In this document: positions 13,531 through 24,543 of the stretch, piece by piece
Numbering within the stretch: the stretch's first letter is position 1
Layout: the number at the start of each line of letters is the position of its first letter
Assembly (NCBI GenBank): GCA_963693085.1
Contig: OY856412.1
Coordinates: forward strand, 1,129,628,744-1,129,692,743
Length of the DNA stretch: 64,000 nucleotides
Reading direction: 5' to 3'
DNA from: Alisma plantago-aquatica
Taxonomy: Eukaryota > Streptophyta > Magnoliopsida > Alismatales > Alismataceae
Translations under genes and position numbers: made by a program
Notes under the pieces: model-generated
What the model was told of the DNA's origin: nothing
The model's database searches: none
Seen by the model: only the letters and a program-made list of their open reading frames with translations

Positions 13531-16500
13531 TGTTACGACCCCACCTCCCAGTAACCCCCAATTAAGGGAGACTGAAAGGACAGAGCCGTTAACCAATTAC
13601 CCGGATCAAAGGTTCGACAAATAATCATTAACAATTATTAAATTCTAACAACTATACTGAAATATGGTAAAAATAAAAACTTTGCATACCTTTTTAAAAC
13701 TGGGATTTCAAAACTTCTATCCATACATATACTAATATATCTAATCCTCCTTTGCACTGTAATTCTCATTTAATACCACATATGCCACTTTACTGTTTGT
13801 TCTTTTCATTGTACCTAAAACGCCGACAAACAAAACGTCAGTCAGCCGAAGCTGGTATGTGGGGGAAACAATAATCATGCAAATATGTTAACAACATAAT
13901 CAATCAATTAATCATTTAACAACCCATATTACGTTTTAAGCCATACTACTCAATCCTTACATATCCCCTAACTCTGTCCTATCCCTTGTATGCTACCTCT
14001 CTTTGGGTAGCTTCTTACCCCCATGGACTTACCTTACAGGTAGCCAATACCTAGGGTAATAGAATCGCATGGCACTACCCAAAGGTAGCCCAATATCTAA
14101 CTCATGATGACTTGATGGTCCTACTCCATTGGTAGCCATTTACTAAGTCATCTAATGACCTGATGGACCTACTCCATTGGTAGCCATTTACGAGGTCAAT
14201 TGTTAAGCCACAGAGGGGACTAGGACTGGAGCTAGTAGGCACATATCTTATGTGATAGTCATAGACACATTATAGTTTGCATGAATTAAAATCATCCAAC
14301 AATTAATTCATGACATCGATGAAAACTTCGGTAAATCTCAAAAAACTAACTCGAGATATTCATAAGCGTAACCACATACCTGTATTGTAGATTCAGATAC
14401 AAAATTAATCAGAACATAGAAATCCCAATCAAGCAACCAACCATGCAGAGAATCCTGAAATAAATATACAATTTCCTTTTATTCATATTTATTCAATATC
14501 ACCATCATCCTTAGGATTTCTATTCCAATTTTATGGTTTCCTTGGGAATTAGGGTTTTGCCTCCATTCTTAGTTATTAAGAACCCTAATTCATCAAATCT
14601 ACTTAAAACCTTTAAATTCTCTCCTTTTTATATTCTTAACAGTCTTAGGATTATCATTTAGTAATTTACTTACTTAATCCAAAATATTATGGTTTTCCTC
14701 TTATTTTACCCCAATTAGGGTTCCCATATGAATTATTCTTCATTTATGGATTACAACCCTAAAACTATCAATTTTGTATACCAAACGGATGAAAAATCTA
14801 TATTATTAATCAATAGGTTAATATCTTTCAAATTAACCTATTAGTCTTCAAAGATGTATCCTTTATATTCAATTTAGGGTTCCTAAGGTTTCCTACAAAA
14901 ACCTAATCATCTTAATTACCTTTATTAAGGATTCTCTAATTCAAACTATGTTCAAGAATCATTATATTACAATTGTATTCTTGCAATATCGTTTTATGGC
15001 CACTAAAACTCATATCTACTCAAATCAAGGTTTTTAGTCAATTAAACCATGTTCATGATCATAAAACCCTAAACCAAACATACTAATCATCGTTTATGAT
15101 TTTATCATTCCTCTTATTCATAACAGGTTAAGATTGATAAAAAACATATAGAAGATTCATCATGTTCATTTTTACATCATTCCAGGGGTTTTCTATCAAT
15201 TAATGCATCACAAGATGTAAAACCCTATACTTTTTGAGTTTCAAGCAGAATTTGGCTTCATACATAATTTCCTTGTATTCCTCTCGTTCTGAGGATCAAT
15301 TTTCATATAATACTTGTTTTAATCCGAGCTACCAATCTTAAGTTATGAAATTTGCAAAATCACTTACTTTTGGGCCAATCTGAACGCGCCACTTGTCCTG
15401 CTCCATGCAACGTTGCCTTGTAAGTTGAAATTATAACTGAATTACGAAACTACCCTTGACTTAAGGATCTGTTCTTTGGCATGCCAAGGGGTAGCATGGG
15501 CAAACGCCGCCCGTGCCTTCTTCTTCCTTGGATCAGCAGCAGCAGTGTCGCCCTAGCTGCGATTGAGCAGCCTTTGCGCGACTCTAGCTTCCCGTTCAGG
15601 ACCCAACCTTCATCGGAAGTGTGTCCCCTACCTCCGCCGCCTCTTGACACACGTAGCGCACCATCCGGTTCGTGTCCCAGATGGCTGGTTTGAGTGTTCC
15701 AAGCCTATGACACGTAGCAGGCCTGCTGTCCTCCTGCCGGCATTGTGCAAGTGCTAGGGCTCGGGGACGATGGACGAGATCTTCTCTGGTGGCTTGGGTG
15801 CACGATGCTACCTACGCAAAACCTTCCATGGTCCCTTGTTTCTCTAAGGGTTACATTACCACTCCACTCACCTTGACTAGGGTTTTCACGTAGAGGAAAA
15901 GAGGAAGAGCATGGGATCTCTTTTAACTTCGAAGCAGGGGTTACACCCCTTTTCTAGGGGAGTATGTCCTTGTCCTAAGAAGCCCACCTAAGAGGAAACG
16001 AGTCCTCTCCTATTAGGAATCATTTTCCTTCAAAGAGAAGCAATTCTTCTCTCTCGCCTTTGGTATTTCCTATTACTTGGATATTAGGAATTCGAAAATC
16101 CCTCTCATTGTTGTCTTTATTCTTAGCTTTTAATCCATTAGCCACGAAATTTCTATTTCCTTTAATAGAAATTACTTTCTTTTTAACAATACCTCATAAT
16201 TCATTAATAAGGTATCACATTATCCTTTTATTTTGCAAATTTGGTATTTTCTCTTTCTTTCCTCTTTATTGAGATTCCTTGGGTCCCAAGAAACTCTATT
16301 ATTTTGAAATCCTTTTATTGGATACTCATTATCCTTCTAGATGCATCTAAATGCATCAAACTTCATTATTTCCCATTATCTTGTTTATTTCTTATTAAAA
16401 TATCTCTTTTTGAGGATTTCTCTTTATTTCTCTTTTATTTTCCTCATTGGTATTCGTTTTATCATTAGGAATCCTTGGGATACAAAATTCCACACTGGAT

Positions 16501-16896
16501 ATCTCAATTATATCTCTTTTCACTTGTTTTCCACATTTTATCATTATTTTCAATTTCTTTCTTAATAAAGAAATACTTAATTGATCTTTTCTCTTCTTAT
16601 TGCACTCTTTATGCAACTTTGGACTCCTTGGAATCCAAGGAACCCAAGAGGCACGAAATCCTTCTTTGGATTTGCCTTCTAAAGGTTTCTATCTTATTCT
16701 TTTCTTGAATATTCAATTATTCATTCACTAATTGAATTTTCTTATTATTTGAGCCCAATAGCCAATAAGCCCACAACACAAACATCAAGGCTATTGTAAA
16801 CAAAACCAAATACCTCATATCATTATTTGTTCAAATATCCTTATTATGAGAAATTACATTTCTCACCCAATAAACCCAAAAATTGGGGTTGTAACA
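13531..16896 (-). repeat. 5' LTR of element B (right copy)
   Basis: It starts TGTTACGACC and ends GGTTGTAACA, 3366 bp, the same length as the left copy. As the 5' LTR of a minus-strand element it should carry the active promoter, but its TATA-like site near 15950 is altered relative to the left copy. Confidence 0.93.
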
Positions 16897-16901
16897 GATT
16901 C
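16897..16901. repeat. Target-site duplication of element B, right copy (GATTC)
   Basis: It matches 5778-5782 exactly and lies immediately after the CA end of the right LTR. Copia coding sequence (RT N-terminus) resumes here. Confidence 0.9.
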
Positions 16902-18130
16902 GATCTTAGATCCCATGGCGTCAGGCAATTTCTCAGACTCTGGTCCCTTAGTAGCTTCTACATAGGTTATTGTCTCATCATCGATGACCAATGCATAGCC
17001 TTCCTGAGTAACAATATATCCACATCTCTTAGGTTCAAGGAGTGTCCTATTAGAACTATGAGGTACCTGTGTCACTTAAGGAATTAGAGATTCCACAACA
17101 CCTAGTGATTTTCTTTGTTCCTCTTGTTCGAAATTGCTTCAATGCTTTCTTGTGGGTCTTGAACCTTTTAGAGTTTCACTTTTCTACCATTGATTCCTTT
17201 AGAAATAAAATCCATATGAAGGAATGCAACATCCCTGGTAACAAACACTTTGTTATCAGATAGGTAATAAAAGTAATATCCTCTTGTCTCTTTAGGATAT
17301 TCAACAAAATAACATTTATCAAATCTAGGGCCAAAGTTTTCAGAAAATATTTTCTTAACATAAGCATCACATCCCCGAATCCTCATAAAAGACATTTTGG
17401 GATGCTTCCTATACATTATCTCATACGGTGTCTTTTGAACCCATTTAGATGGTACTCAATTTAGTGTAGACATGGAGGTTTCTGGAGCATACCTCCAGAA
17501 GGTAGTCAGAAGCTTAGATAAACTCATCATTGATCGCACCATATCTAATAATGTGTGATTCCTTATTTTTGATACACCATTATGATGAGGTGTTTCGATT
17601 GAGTCCACTGGGATATAATCCCATGGGCTCTAATAAGGTCCTCAAACTCTTGGTTTAAGAATTTTCCACCTCGATCAGAATGAAGTGCCTTAATACTTTT
17701 CCAAGTTGGTTTTGTACTTCATTCATAAACTCCTTGAAACTATCAAGAGTTTCTGACTTATGTTTTATTAAATAAACATAATCATACCTAATGAAGTCAT
17801 AAGTAATGGTAATGAAGTATTGATACCCACCTTTAGCGGTTGTTCTAAAAGGCCCACATACATCAGTATGTATGAGTCCTAATAGATCACTAGAAATTTC
17901 ATTTTTACTAATGAAAGGGGACTTAGCCATCTTTCCCAAAAAACGAGATTCACATGTCTCTATTGATTCCAAATCAAAAGAGTCCAGATAACCATCTCTA
18001 TGGAGTCTAGATATGCGATTCTCATTTATGTGCCCTTGATGACAATGAAAAAGGTATCTTTTGTTTGAGTTGTTGAGTTTCATCTTTTGGTATTAATGTT
18101 ATAAACATCTATCTTTAGATCTAACAATTA
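16902..18130 (-). pseudogene. Copia A integrase and N-terminal edge of RT, decayed
   Basis: Read leftwards from 18130. The GAG-pre-integrase zinc-finger region appears as HCHQGHINENRISRL (18030-18083), followed by the integrase core with IHTDVCGPF (first catalytic Asp), YFITITYDF and ESFKEF-like DSFKEFMNEVQNQLGK, open to 17655. Beyond 17655 the frame is full of stops, but MSFMRIRGCDAYVK (17168-17416) and the conserved linker remain. RT starts at 16902-17075 with CGYIVTQEGYALVIDD, TYVEATKGPESEKL and MGSKIES, ending exactly at element B. The rest of RT is at 4844-5782. This is a pseudogene. Confidence 0.88.
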
Positions 18131-18189
18131 AAGACCATAAAACATTGGGACACTTCCATAAAAGATCCCATATTTTTAAATAGAGCATC

Positions 18190-18475
18190 GACCATTTTAA
18201 ATCTGGAATTGAAATACATCCTTGTCCATACAAGATACAAAAATGATGTTTCTATTTATAGGAGGTACACAATAGTAGTTCACTAAATCTATTACAAGCC
18301 CTGAGGGTAGAGATAAAATATAGGTTCCAACTGTGGTTGACACAACTTTTGTGCCATTTGCAACTTGCAGTTCCACCTCGCCTTTTCCTAAAGATCTACT
18401 TCTTTTCAGATCTTGCATATTTGAACATATGTGAGATCCACATCTAGTATCTAGTACCCATGATGAAGAAGCAAA
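18190..18475 (-). pseudogene. Copia A aspartic protease remnant
   Basis: Minus-strand codons give WVLDTRCGSHIC followed by LKRSRSLGKGEVELQVANG and LSLPSGLVIDL. Plant Copia proteases of this group carry DTG or DSG at the first motif. Here the glycine codon (18443-18445) has become arginine, so the active site would be dead. The downstream IIFVSCMDKDVF matches the usual end of this domain before the GAG-pre-integrase region. Confidence 0.8.
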
Positions 18476-18559
18476 TACATTTATCTCAATAACATATATA
18501 CCTAAAGTGGAGATTTGTATCCTCTTCTTCTTCCTGAATGCCTTTAGTACAAAGGATAA

Positions 18560-19290
18560 GTTCCTCTTTGTACTTTTATTTCTCCTTATTTTGAGCGTTC
18601 AATATTTGGATTTGGACTTGGCCTCAGAACTCTTCTTGGACTTGTTTTGATCCTTGGAATCAGCTCCACTGATGACCATCATGGGATTTTCCTTCTTCAA
18701 TATTGCTTCAGGATGAATCAACATAGCAAGAAAGTATGACATCGAGCTAGCCATATTATTCACATGATAATCTGCAATAAAGTGGCTATATGATTCTGGC
18801 AATGTCTTCAGAATCATATATTTTTGGCCAACTCTCAACTAAAGGTGAATCCTAGTTCTTCAAGATGATACACATTTCCAATTAAATTGAGCACATGTTC
18901 TTCTATTGAGATTCCCTTTGTCAGATTAGACTCAAAAAGTGCCTTCATGATATCATCCCTTTCTTGCTTTGTAAGGCCAAGGTTCACTTTCTTAATATTT
19001 GTTACCATCTTGAGAATCCCCATGTGCTCGCACAACTCATGCAACTCATAGTTCATGTAGTTAAACATAAGGTATTTTACCTCTAAGTCATCATTGACAT
19101 GCTTCCAATAAGCATCCACTTTTGCCTTAGGCGCATTAGGAGCAGGTATTTCTATCACTCATTTGTCAAGGATGTAGAGCTTGCACTCTTCATTTAGAAC
19201 CCTTCTCAAAAATAAAAAATGATTGTGGAAAGTTGTCTCATCAAGTTTGTCCTTCCTAAGGACCGATCACAATATGGATTGTTCATCATT
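18560..19290 (-). pseudogene. Copia A gag (capsid) remnant
   Basis: Read leftwards, weak N-terminal similarity begins near 19270 (LNEECKLYILDK). It is followed by the long open piece 19158-18835, with VDAYWKHVNDDLEVKYLMF and ISIEEHVLNLIGNVYHLEELGF. After a frame change, 18838-18599 continues with LKTLPESYSHFIADYHVNNM and LAMLIHPEAILKKE and a lysine-rich tail. This matches the order of Copia gag in the Tork/TAR group (the usual phrase is LQSLPDSFSQF). The expected CCHC knuckle is not recognisable. Start codon uncertain. Confidence 0.8.
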
Positions 19291-20523
19291 TGATTCTACA
19301 AGAGAAAATTTGCATTTGACAAAAACATTTTTGATTTGATTTGATATGAAATATTTGACGATATAAATTATGTCTTTAACTAATTATTGCTCCCAGTATA
19401 TTATTTAAATTTATAGACCTCACATATCAATTCAGAATATTAGAGTACAACATTCTAGTGGGACAAGATCCAACATAATTCAACTATTACTCAAAAAACA
19501 CTAGCGTCCATTGTCATATATCAAGGTAGGAAACTTTTGCAAATTTCATCAAATGCAACTCTTGGATAGATGATATGTGCAACTCCTTGACATAGTCATT
19601 GGCACGCTTCTAAAGCTTAATCGCATTGAGAATCGCCAATTAAGCCTAGCCTAAAAGTCGAAACGATAATAATGCACTCTGCACGGATGGAACCTACATT
19701 ACTAGCATGACATTTCCACAAGATAGACAGTGCACCACACTAGTGCATAACCTACACTTGGCTGATCAAACTTTTCATGTGTGCCTCTTTTAGAAAGCAT
19801 CTAAGACTTAATATTTTATTTGAGGGACTTTTTATTTATAAATACATATACTTTATCCAATCATCACATGTATAGTACATATCATATACATGTTATATCC
19901 CACAATGAAAACACACAATAAACAAAAAATGATGGTTATGGCCAACCTAATGTAATTCCTTAAAGTTACAAGGAATTAACACAACCTATGGTTCACATCA
20001 CATGCAAAAACTTGTTGTTGATGAAGACTTGTGCTTGGCAATCTGAGTTGATCGGTTCAACCCTTGAACCAATCATCTCTCCACCTAATTGGTCAATTAG
20101 TTGTCTCACCGATTACTTGGTCCTGTGGTCCAGCGTCCGCTGGATCCTCCAGTCAATCGGTTGGCTCCCCCAACCGATTAGTTCATCTCTTCCATCAGGT
20201 CCTCCTCGGTCCTTTAGCTGGTTGGTTCACCTCCGAGATGGGCATATGGCCTCATTATAATGTCTTTCTTCTTCATTATAATAGAAAAGTAAATTGTCCT
20301 ACTATTACATGATTATAGAGAAACCTCGAGTTACATTTAAGGGGAGCAAAGGTAGGAGAGAATTGACTTTTAGATTGGGAAGATAAGATAGATGCCCGTT
20401 ATGCAAACTGAGATAAAATAGGATTAACTAACCACACAACCATATGCACAGATAATAGGGGTTATTGATCATAACCACACCACACATCCACTATCAAAAC
20501 TCCTTTTAGGGTGACGTGTGTAA

Positions 20524-20527
<4 letters not shown>
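19291..20527 (-). other. Untranslated leader of Copia A, right part
   Basis: It lies between gag and the primer site. It contains no coding frame I can support. A stretch near 20050-20230 is richer in the GGTT(A/C)AACC-like phrases also seen in the A LTRs (GATCGGTTCA and variants). The leader is lengthened by the MITE-like element at 20570-20915. Confidence 0.55.

Positions 20528-20569
<42 letters not shown>
20528..20569. repeat. (TA)21 microsatellite, left border of MITE-like element
   Basis: An uninterrupted run of 21 TA dinucleotides. A shorter TA run borders the other side of the inserted element at 20916-20929. Confidence 0.95.
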
Positions 20570-20572
<3 letters not shown>

Positions 20573-20915
20573 GGGCTCATCTTTAATACCCATGCAGGTA
20601 GCCTGATTTTTTGCTACCTACCCATCCAAAAGAGTAACTATATGGTACACAAGAGTAACTTTGAGATCAATAGAGTAACTATGTGGTACATAAGAGTAAC
20701 TCTAAGACCAAAAAAGTAACTGCGCAGAAAATATGCAGTAAGTAAATATATGGATAGGTTTTTTTTTTTTGGGGGGGGGGGGCAAATGATATTATTTTTG
20801 GATGAAATTTTTTGAGGAGCTAGATAAAATGCTCCTCTAGAATTATGAAAAAAAATAAAAAAAGTATCAGGAAGGGTGCGCGGGTAGCTACCTGCGTAGG
20901 ATTAAATAAATCCCC
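20570..20915. mobile_element. MITE-like element inside a TA microsatellite (Micron-like)
   Basis: A 346-bp non-coding segment lies between two TA runs. Its ends are imperfect inverted repeats of about 30 bp: GGGCTCATCTTTAATACCCATGCAGGTAGC on the left against the complement of the right end, ending in the identical GCAGGTAGC. Next to the left end is a hairpin, AGGTAGC...GCTACCT (20596-20620). The interior has five AGTAAC copies at 20-21 bp spacing (20633-20720), forming two 41-bp repeats, and a T12G12 run (20759-20782). Known rice Micron elements are small MITEs flanked by (TA)n. I infer a similar targeting habit but not membership of that family. Confidence 0.6.
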
Positions 20916-20929
20916 TATATATATATATA
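20916..20929. repeat. (TA)7 tract, right border of MITE-like element
   Basis: A short TA run directly follows CCCC at the right end of the 346-bp element and pairs with the long TA run on its left. Confidence 0.9.
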
Positions 20930-21050
20930 AAGTTTGGGATTATGCATTCTATTTGATTGGACAAAATCATTTTCATTACATACAATAATTAAACAATATA
21001 ACCAAAAATCTGATAATATTGATTATTGTAAAATACAGTAAATTGGCATG

Positions 21051-21061
21051 GCTCTGATACC
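21051..21061 (-). other. Primer-binding site of Copia A (tRNA-iMet)
   Basis: The minus strand reads GGTATCAGAGC followed by CATGCC, beginning two bases inside the right LTR. This is the standard Copia primer site and fixes the minus orientation. Confidence 0.85.
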
Positions 21062-21063
21062 TC

Positions 21064-23085
21064 TGTAGGGAAATTTTTCTATAGAATAGGCAGTGGAAAC
21101 ACAAATTTTACTACCATATTCCCCATAAACTAGCTGATCGTGTCAACAACTTTAAGATGGGAAGGGTGGTTTCGAGGATATACCTGGTCTTTGAGAAAGT
21201 CCAACAACATCTCCTCGTCATTGTAGATGCACAACTGACTTCTAGTTGCATTGGGACTCGTCTACTTGTTGTGCCTTCTGGTCTACACCATGGACTGTGG
21301 GTTGACATTGTCTTCCTAACGACAAATAACAACATCCACGACTCTATGGAATTCCACATGGACTGCCTAGAACTCATGTCGTCCTACTAGAACGGATAGA
21401 AAGGATTTTTCCCTCCCATTAGTGTACTAGTCACCAATTTTCTCTCCCACAATTGTTTCTCCCTTTCTATCCCTCCCTTTAGCGGGTCGGACTTGCTTGG
21501 GATTTCTATTAGTTACCACAATGAGAGAGGATAATAATTGTCAGAAATAATTAAGTTGTGTTCTGCGAAGCCCCCAATATCCCTTTATTTATAGGAGGGG
21601 TTAGGGTCTGGGTTCCCAATCTATGTGGGAGTGTAAGGGGTCGAAAGATCTTGAATTTTCACAACCTATGAGTGTCAAACTGGTCGGTTGGAAACTGAAC
21701 TAGTTGTCTCACACATGAGTTGATCAGTTCACACAACAAACTAGTCATTTTGTGATTTCTCAATCGCATATGAATTTGGAATTCTTTTCCAATTAATGTT
21801 AAACATTAATTCCTTGAACCGATCAAATTGAGCAAGTTAAATGATCTACTTTTCTCATGAATTTGTAAAAGTCACAAGAACCTTCAGTTGTCACAACCGA
21901 TTTGATTGGTTCACTAGGTGAGCCGGGCATCTCATTCAACCAAAACAGATTGGTTCACCCAGTGAGTTGCTCAGTTGGTGCATGATTCATTCAAAACTCA
22001 GTCAATTCAATATTCAATCAACCTGGCACTCTAACCAGCTATTTCATTACGTGAACCAATTAGTTGGGAGTCCAATTAGTTGATTTGTTGTGTGAGTTGA
22101 ATACCTAAACACTTTGGTAATCAATTCAATCATCATTCAAAACTAAACTCCTCTTCTAGGTCATGACCTATGTGTGTCACCCTATGGGTCCCTTACTACC
22201 CAAGTAAATGGAAAGTTGCAGAACAACTTCAACCTACAATCTGTGTATGGTGTTTGAGAGTTTGTATAGTTCCTTTGTCACTAATATCCAGATTGAACTT
22301 GAGGCATGGAGTAGTCATCCTCTTCAACATTCAATCTTTTTTCCTTGAACTAGAGAAAAATGTTGAGATATACGTAAGATCAATATCACATATTGACTCA
22401 AATGTCCATGGCCAAGCATTTCAAAGTCTTGCTAATCAAGAAGCCTAGGATATCATGATCATGTAGGAGGGACAAATCCCATCTACATCACTCACAATCA
22501 GTCCCCATGTGTCACAATCACCCAATCATCACCATTAGGTGACCCTTATTTTAGGATTATGTTTGACGATGTCAAAGCATACAAAACGACATGTGATGAG
22601 TGTAGTGGTTTCGGGTCTAAGAACCACAATCAGCACCATCAATATGAGAGCTTACTATGACAACCATGGTAATGGATTCCATGTGTCAGTGTAATGGTGG
22701 ATCTGTTTGATACACCGTTCTCTAACATGTATTTGTGTTCTTGGTTTGATATTTCCATATCATGACTAGTGAGGTTATGTCATCAACCAACTCACTATAT
22801 GATCTTATGTGTTACTATTTTTTATCTACTTTCCATAATAACACCTAATCATGGACTTAATGAGAAATTATATGTATACTCTTAACATTTGTATGATCTA
22901 ATCATTCAACTTGCGTACTTGAAAGCATACATCATTGAGTAAACATTTATAATGTGACATCATTATCTCATAACTAAATTAAACAACAAAAATTGGAAGC
23001 TTGCCTTTATTTATTAATCAAATTATTTACATATCATGCCATTACAATCATCATGTGATTGGCTCTCTGGGCATACTTACCAACA
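21064..23085 (-). repeat. 5' LTR of Copia A (right copy)
   Basis: 2022 bp, TGTAGGG...CCAACA, diverged copy of 2182-4228. It keeps TATAAATA on the minus strand. The short open frames in it are shared with the left LTR and are not genes. Confidence 0.9.
21586..21593 (-). promoter_or_regulatory. TATA box in Copia A right (5') LTR
   Basis: Minus strand TATAAATA, at the position matching 2701-2710 in the other LTR. As the upstream LTR it would have driven the element's transcript. Confidence 0.6.
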
Positions 23086-23090
23086 CATCA
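23086..23090. repeat. Target-site duplication of Copia A, right copy (CATCA)
   Basis: Exact match to 2177-2181, directly after the CCAACA end of the right LTR. Confidence 0.85.
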
Positions 23091-23379
23091 TACTTGTACA
23101 ATTGCACTGACCATGTGTCATGAGTTTTTCTAATTAGGTCAACAAGTTTAAAAAAAAGAGGACTAAGATATGATTCATATTTCAACTAATTTGATGACAA
23201 GGACAAGTTTGCTAAATCATGAATTGGGTTGGTAGTTTCATATACAAAAATTCTACTTTGAGATGGTATTTCTTATTGTATATCCAACGTGTTATTTCCT
23301 ACAAGTCACCTAGGGACGAAACTTCAATCCCTCTTTCACTATTTTGGTAGTGGGATTTGGGTACGAAAAGTTCCATGAC

Positions 23380-24290
23380 ATATGAATTTTCTATGTACTA
23401 AAGATTGTTGAAAAGATGAATGTGAAACTGCATTGGGAGAGAGCATTAAAACACAGATGGAAGGGATCATTCAACCTCATAGCCACATAACATGTTATTA
23501 GCGTGGTTCAATCAAAATTACCTACTCAATGGGAGGAAATACAAAGATTAAGTATTTCAAAGAAGTGTGCATGTGGTGAGTTCTCAAATGGAGGCTGAAT
23601 ACACCATGGAGTACCGCATATGCTTACCTTCAAGACAAAATGCAAGATTGCCTCAGCAATACAATAAGTGTGTATACAGATCATTAAATTAAAAAGATAG
23701 AGTAGACCATATTGTGTGGTTCTCCCCCATATTCATTTAATTGTTATGAGAATATATAAATGGATCAATATAATAGTTTAAGGCATATTACAACAATGAT
23801 AAACTAGGAGATGTACAAAAATTATGGGATTTGATGTCATGTGTCTTGAAGACATATGTACACTCATTTGAGGCCCACATTATTCGAATGTTTTTTCATA
23901 AAATAGATATTCCTCCTCCTCTAACATTATATTTTATGCCATTGAAGATAATCATGGTTTTTCTATATCTAATACAGGGCCATCTCCATACATATGTAAA
24001 TACATGGCGATATTGGTCATATGTATAATCTCTTCACTTGTTGATCAAAACATGTATGCCATTGAGTCTAGTAGTATATTTAATTCATATAACATATTCA
24101 ACATAATACTTTTGGGAATCCATCCCAAATTATGCCATATGTTCTTGGTTGACAAATTCAATATTTTTAGTCAATCTCCTCGCTCTCACCAATGGGCATC
24201 ATAATATTGTATTTTTTAGTATGTGGATTGCCTTTGGTAGACCTTGAGCGGCTAAGTAGGTCTCAGACATTGAGGCCATAATTGTAAGGT
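23380..24290 (+). repeat. Diverged direct repeat, copy 1
   Basis: It aligns by eye over about 0.9 kb with 27985-28885. Shared phrases include GATGAATGTGA, GTGAGTTCTCAAAT, ACACCATGGAGTA, TTGTTGATCAAAA and GGTAGACCTTG. Many substitutions and small indels separate them. The pair could be decayed LTRs of one old element or two copies of a dispersed repeat. Confidence 0.6.
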
Positions 24291-24391
24291 CATGATCCTC
24301 TATCATGTGTGGCATATCCATTATCTCATTCAATATCGTGGTGTGTCCCATTTTTCCAACTTATCTTTGCAAGAATGTTTTTTTGTAAACC

Positions 24392-24543
24392 ATTATTAAT
24401 CTTTGGAAAATTGTTTGTTTCTAAAAAAGATTGTCAATCTTGGAAAAATAATTTTATCTCAAAAAAGTTTACTAATCTTTAGAAGATATTTTTATTTTGA
24501 AAAAGATTGTTAATCTTTGAATGGTTGTTTGATTTGGAAAGAT
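24392..24543 (+). repeat. Four-copy 38-bp minisatellite
   Basis: Imperfect units begin at 24392, 24430, 24468 and 24506, exactly 38 bp apart. Each reads approximately ATTGTTAATCTTTGGAAAA followed by a T-rich part and AAAAAAG. Confidence 0.75.

Larger units (their letters stand above)
5783..16896 (-). mobile_element. LARD-like non-autonomous LTR retrotransposon B, nested in Copia A
   Basis: The element is 11,114 bp with two direct LTRs of 3366 bp each (TGTTA...TAACA), a GATTC duplication, a Met-tRNA primer site (13517-13528) and a polypurine tract (9149-9161). The last two fix its orientation as minus. The 4.4-kb interior holds no recognisable gag or pol on either strand. The segment just before the polypurine tract (minus strand: ATTTTGAGGACAAAATT) resembles the pre-LTR signature of Ty3/Gypsy Tekay/Del elements, so I infer a Gypsy-derived LARD mobilised in trans. 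LTR divergence by eye is about 6% in the first 137 bp and about 2% in a 200-bp stretch near 8300, much less than for host element A. Confidence 0.9.
2182..23085 (-). mobile_element. Ty1/Copia LTR retrotransposon A (Tork/TAR-like), split by element B
   Basis: This is an old minus-strand Copia element of about 9.8 kb before the nested insertion. It has direct LTRs of 2047 and 2022 bp, 5-bp flanking duplications, a Met-tRNA primer site next to the right LTR and a polypurine tract next to the left one. Reading leftwards from the right LTR, the decayed domains are gag, protease, integrase, RT and RNase H, the Copia order. Protein phrases such as LSLPSGLV, CKWVFKKKTDMDG and LYCDNN match the Tork/TAR-type plant Copias (recalled family knowledge). 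Element B (5783-16896) interrupts RT. By eye the first 155 bp of the two LTRs differ at close to one base in five, so A is old. Confidence 0.92.
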
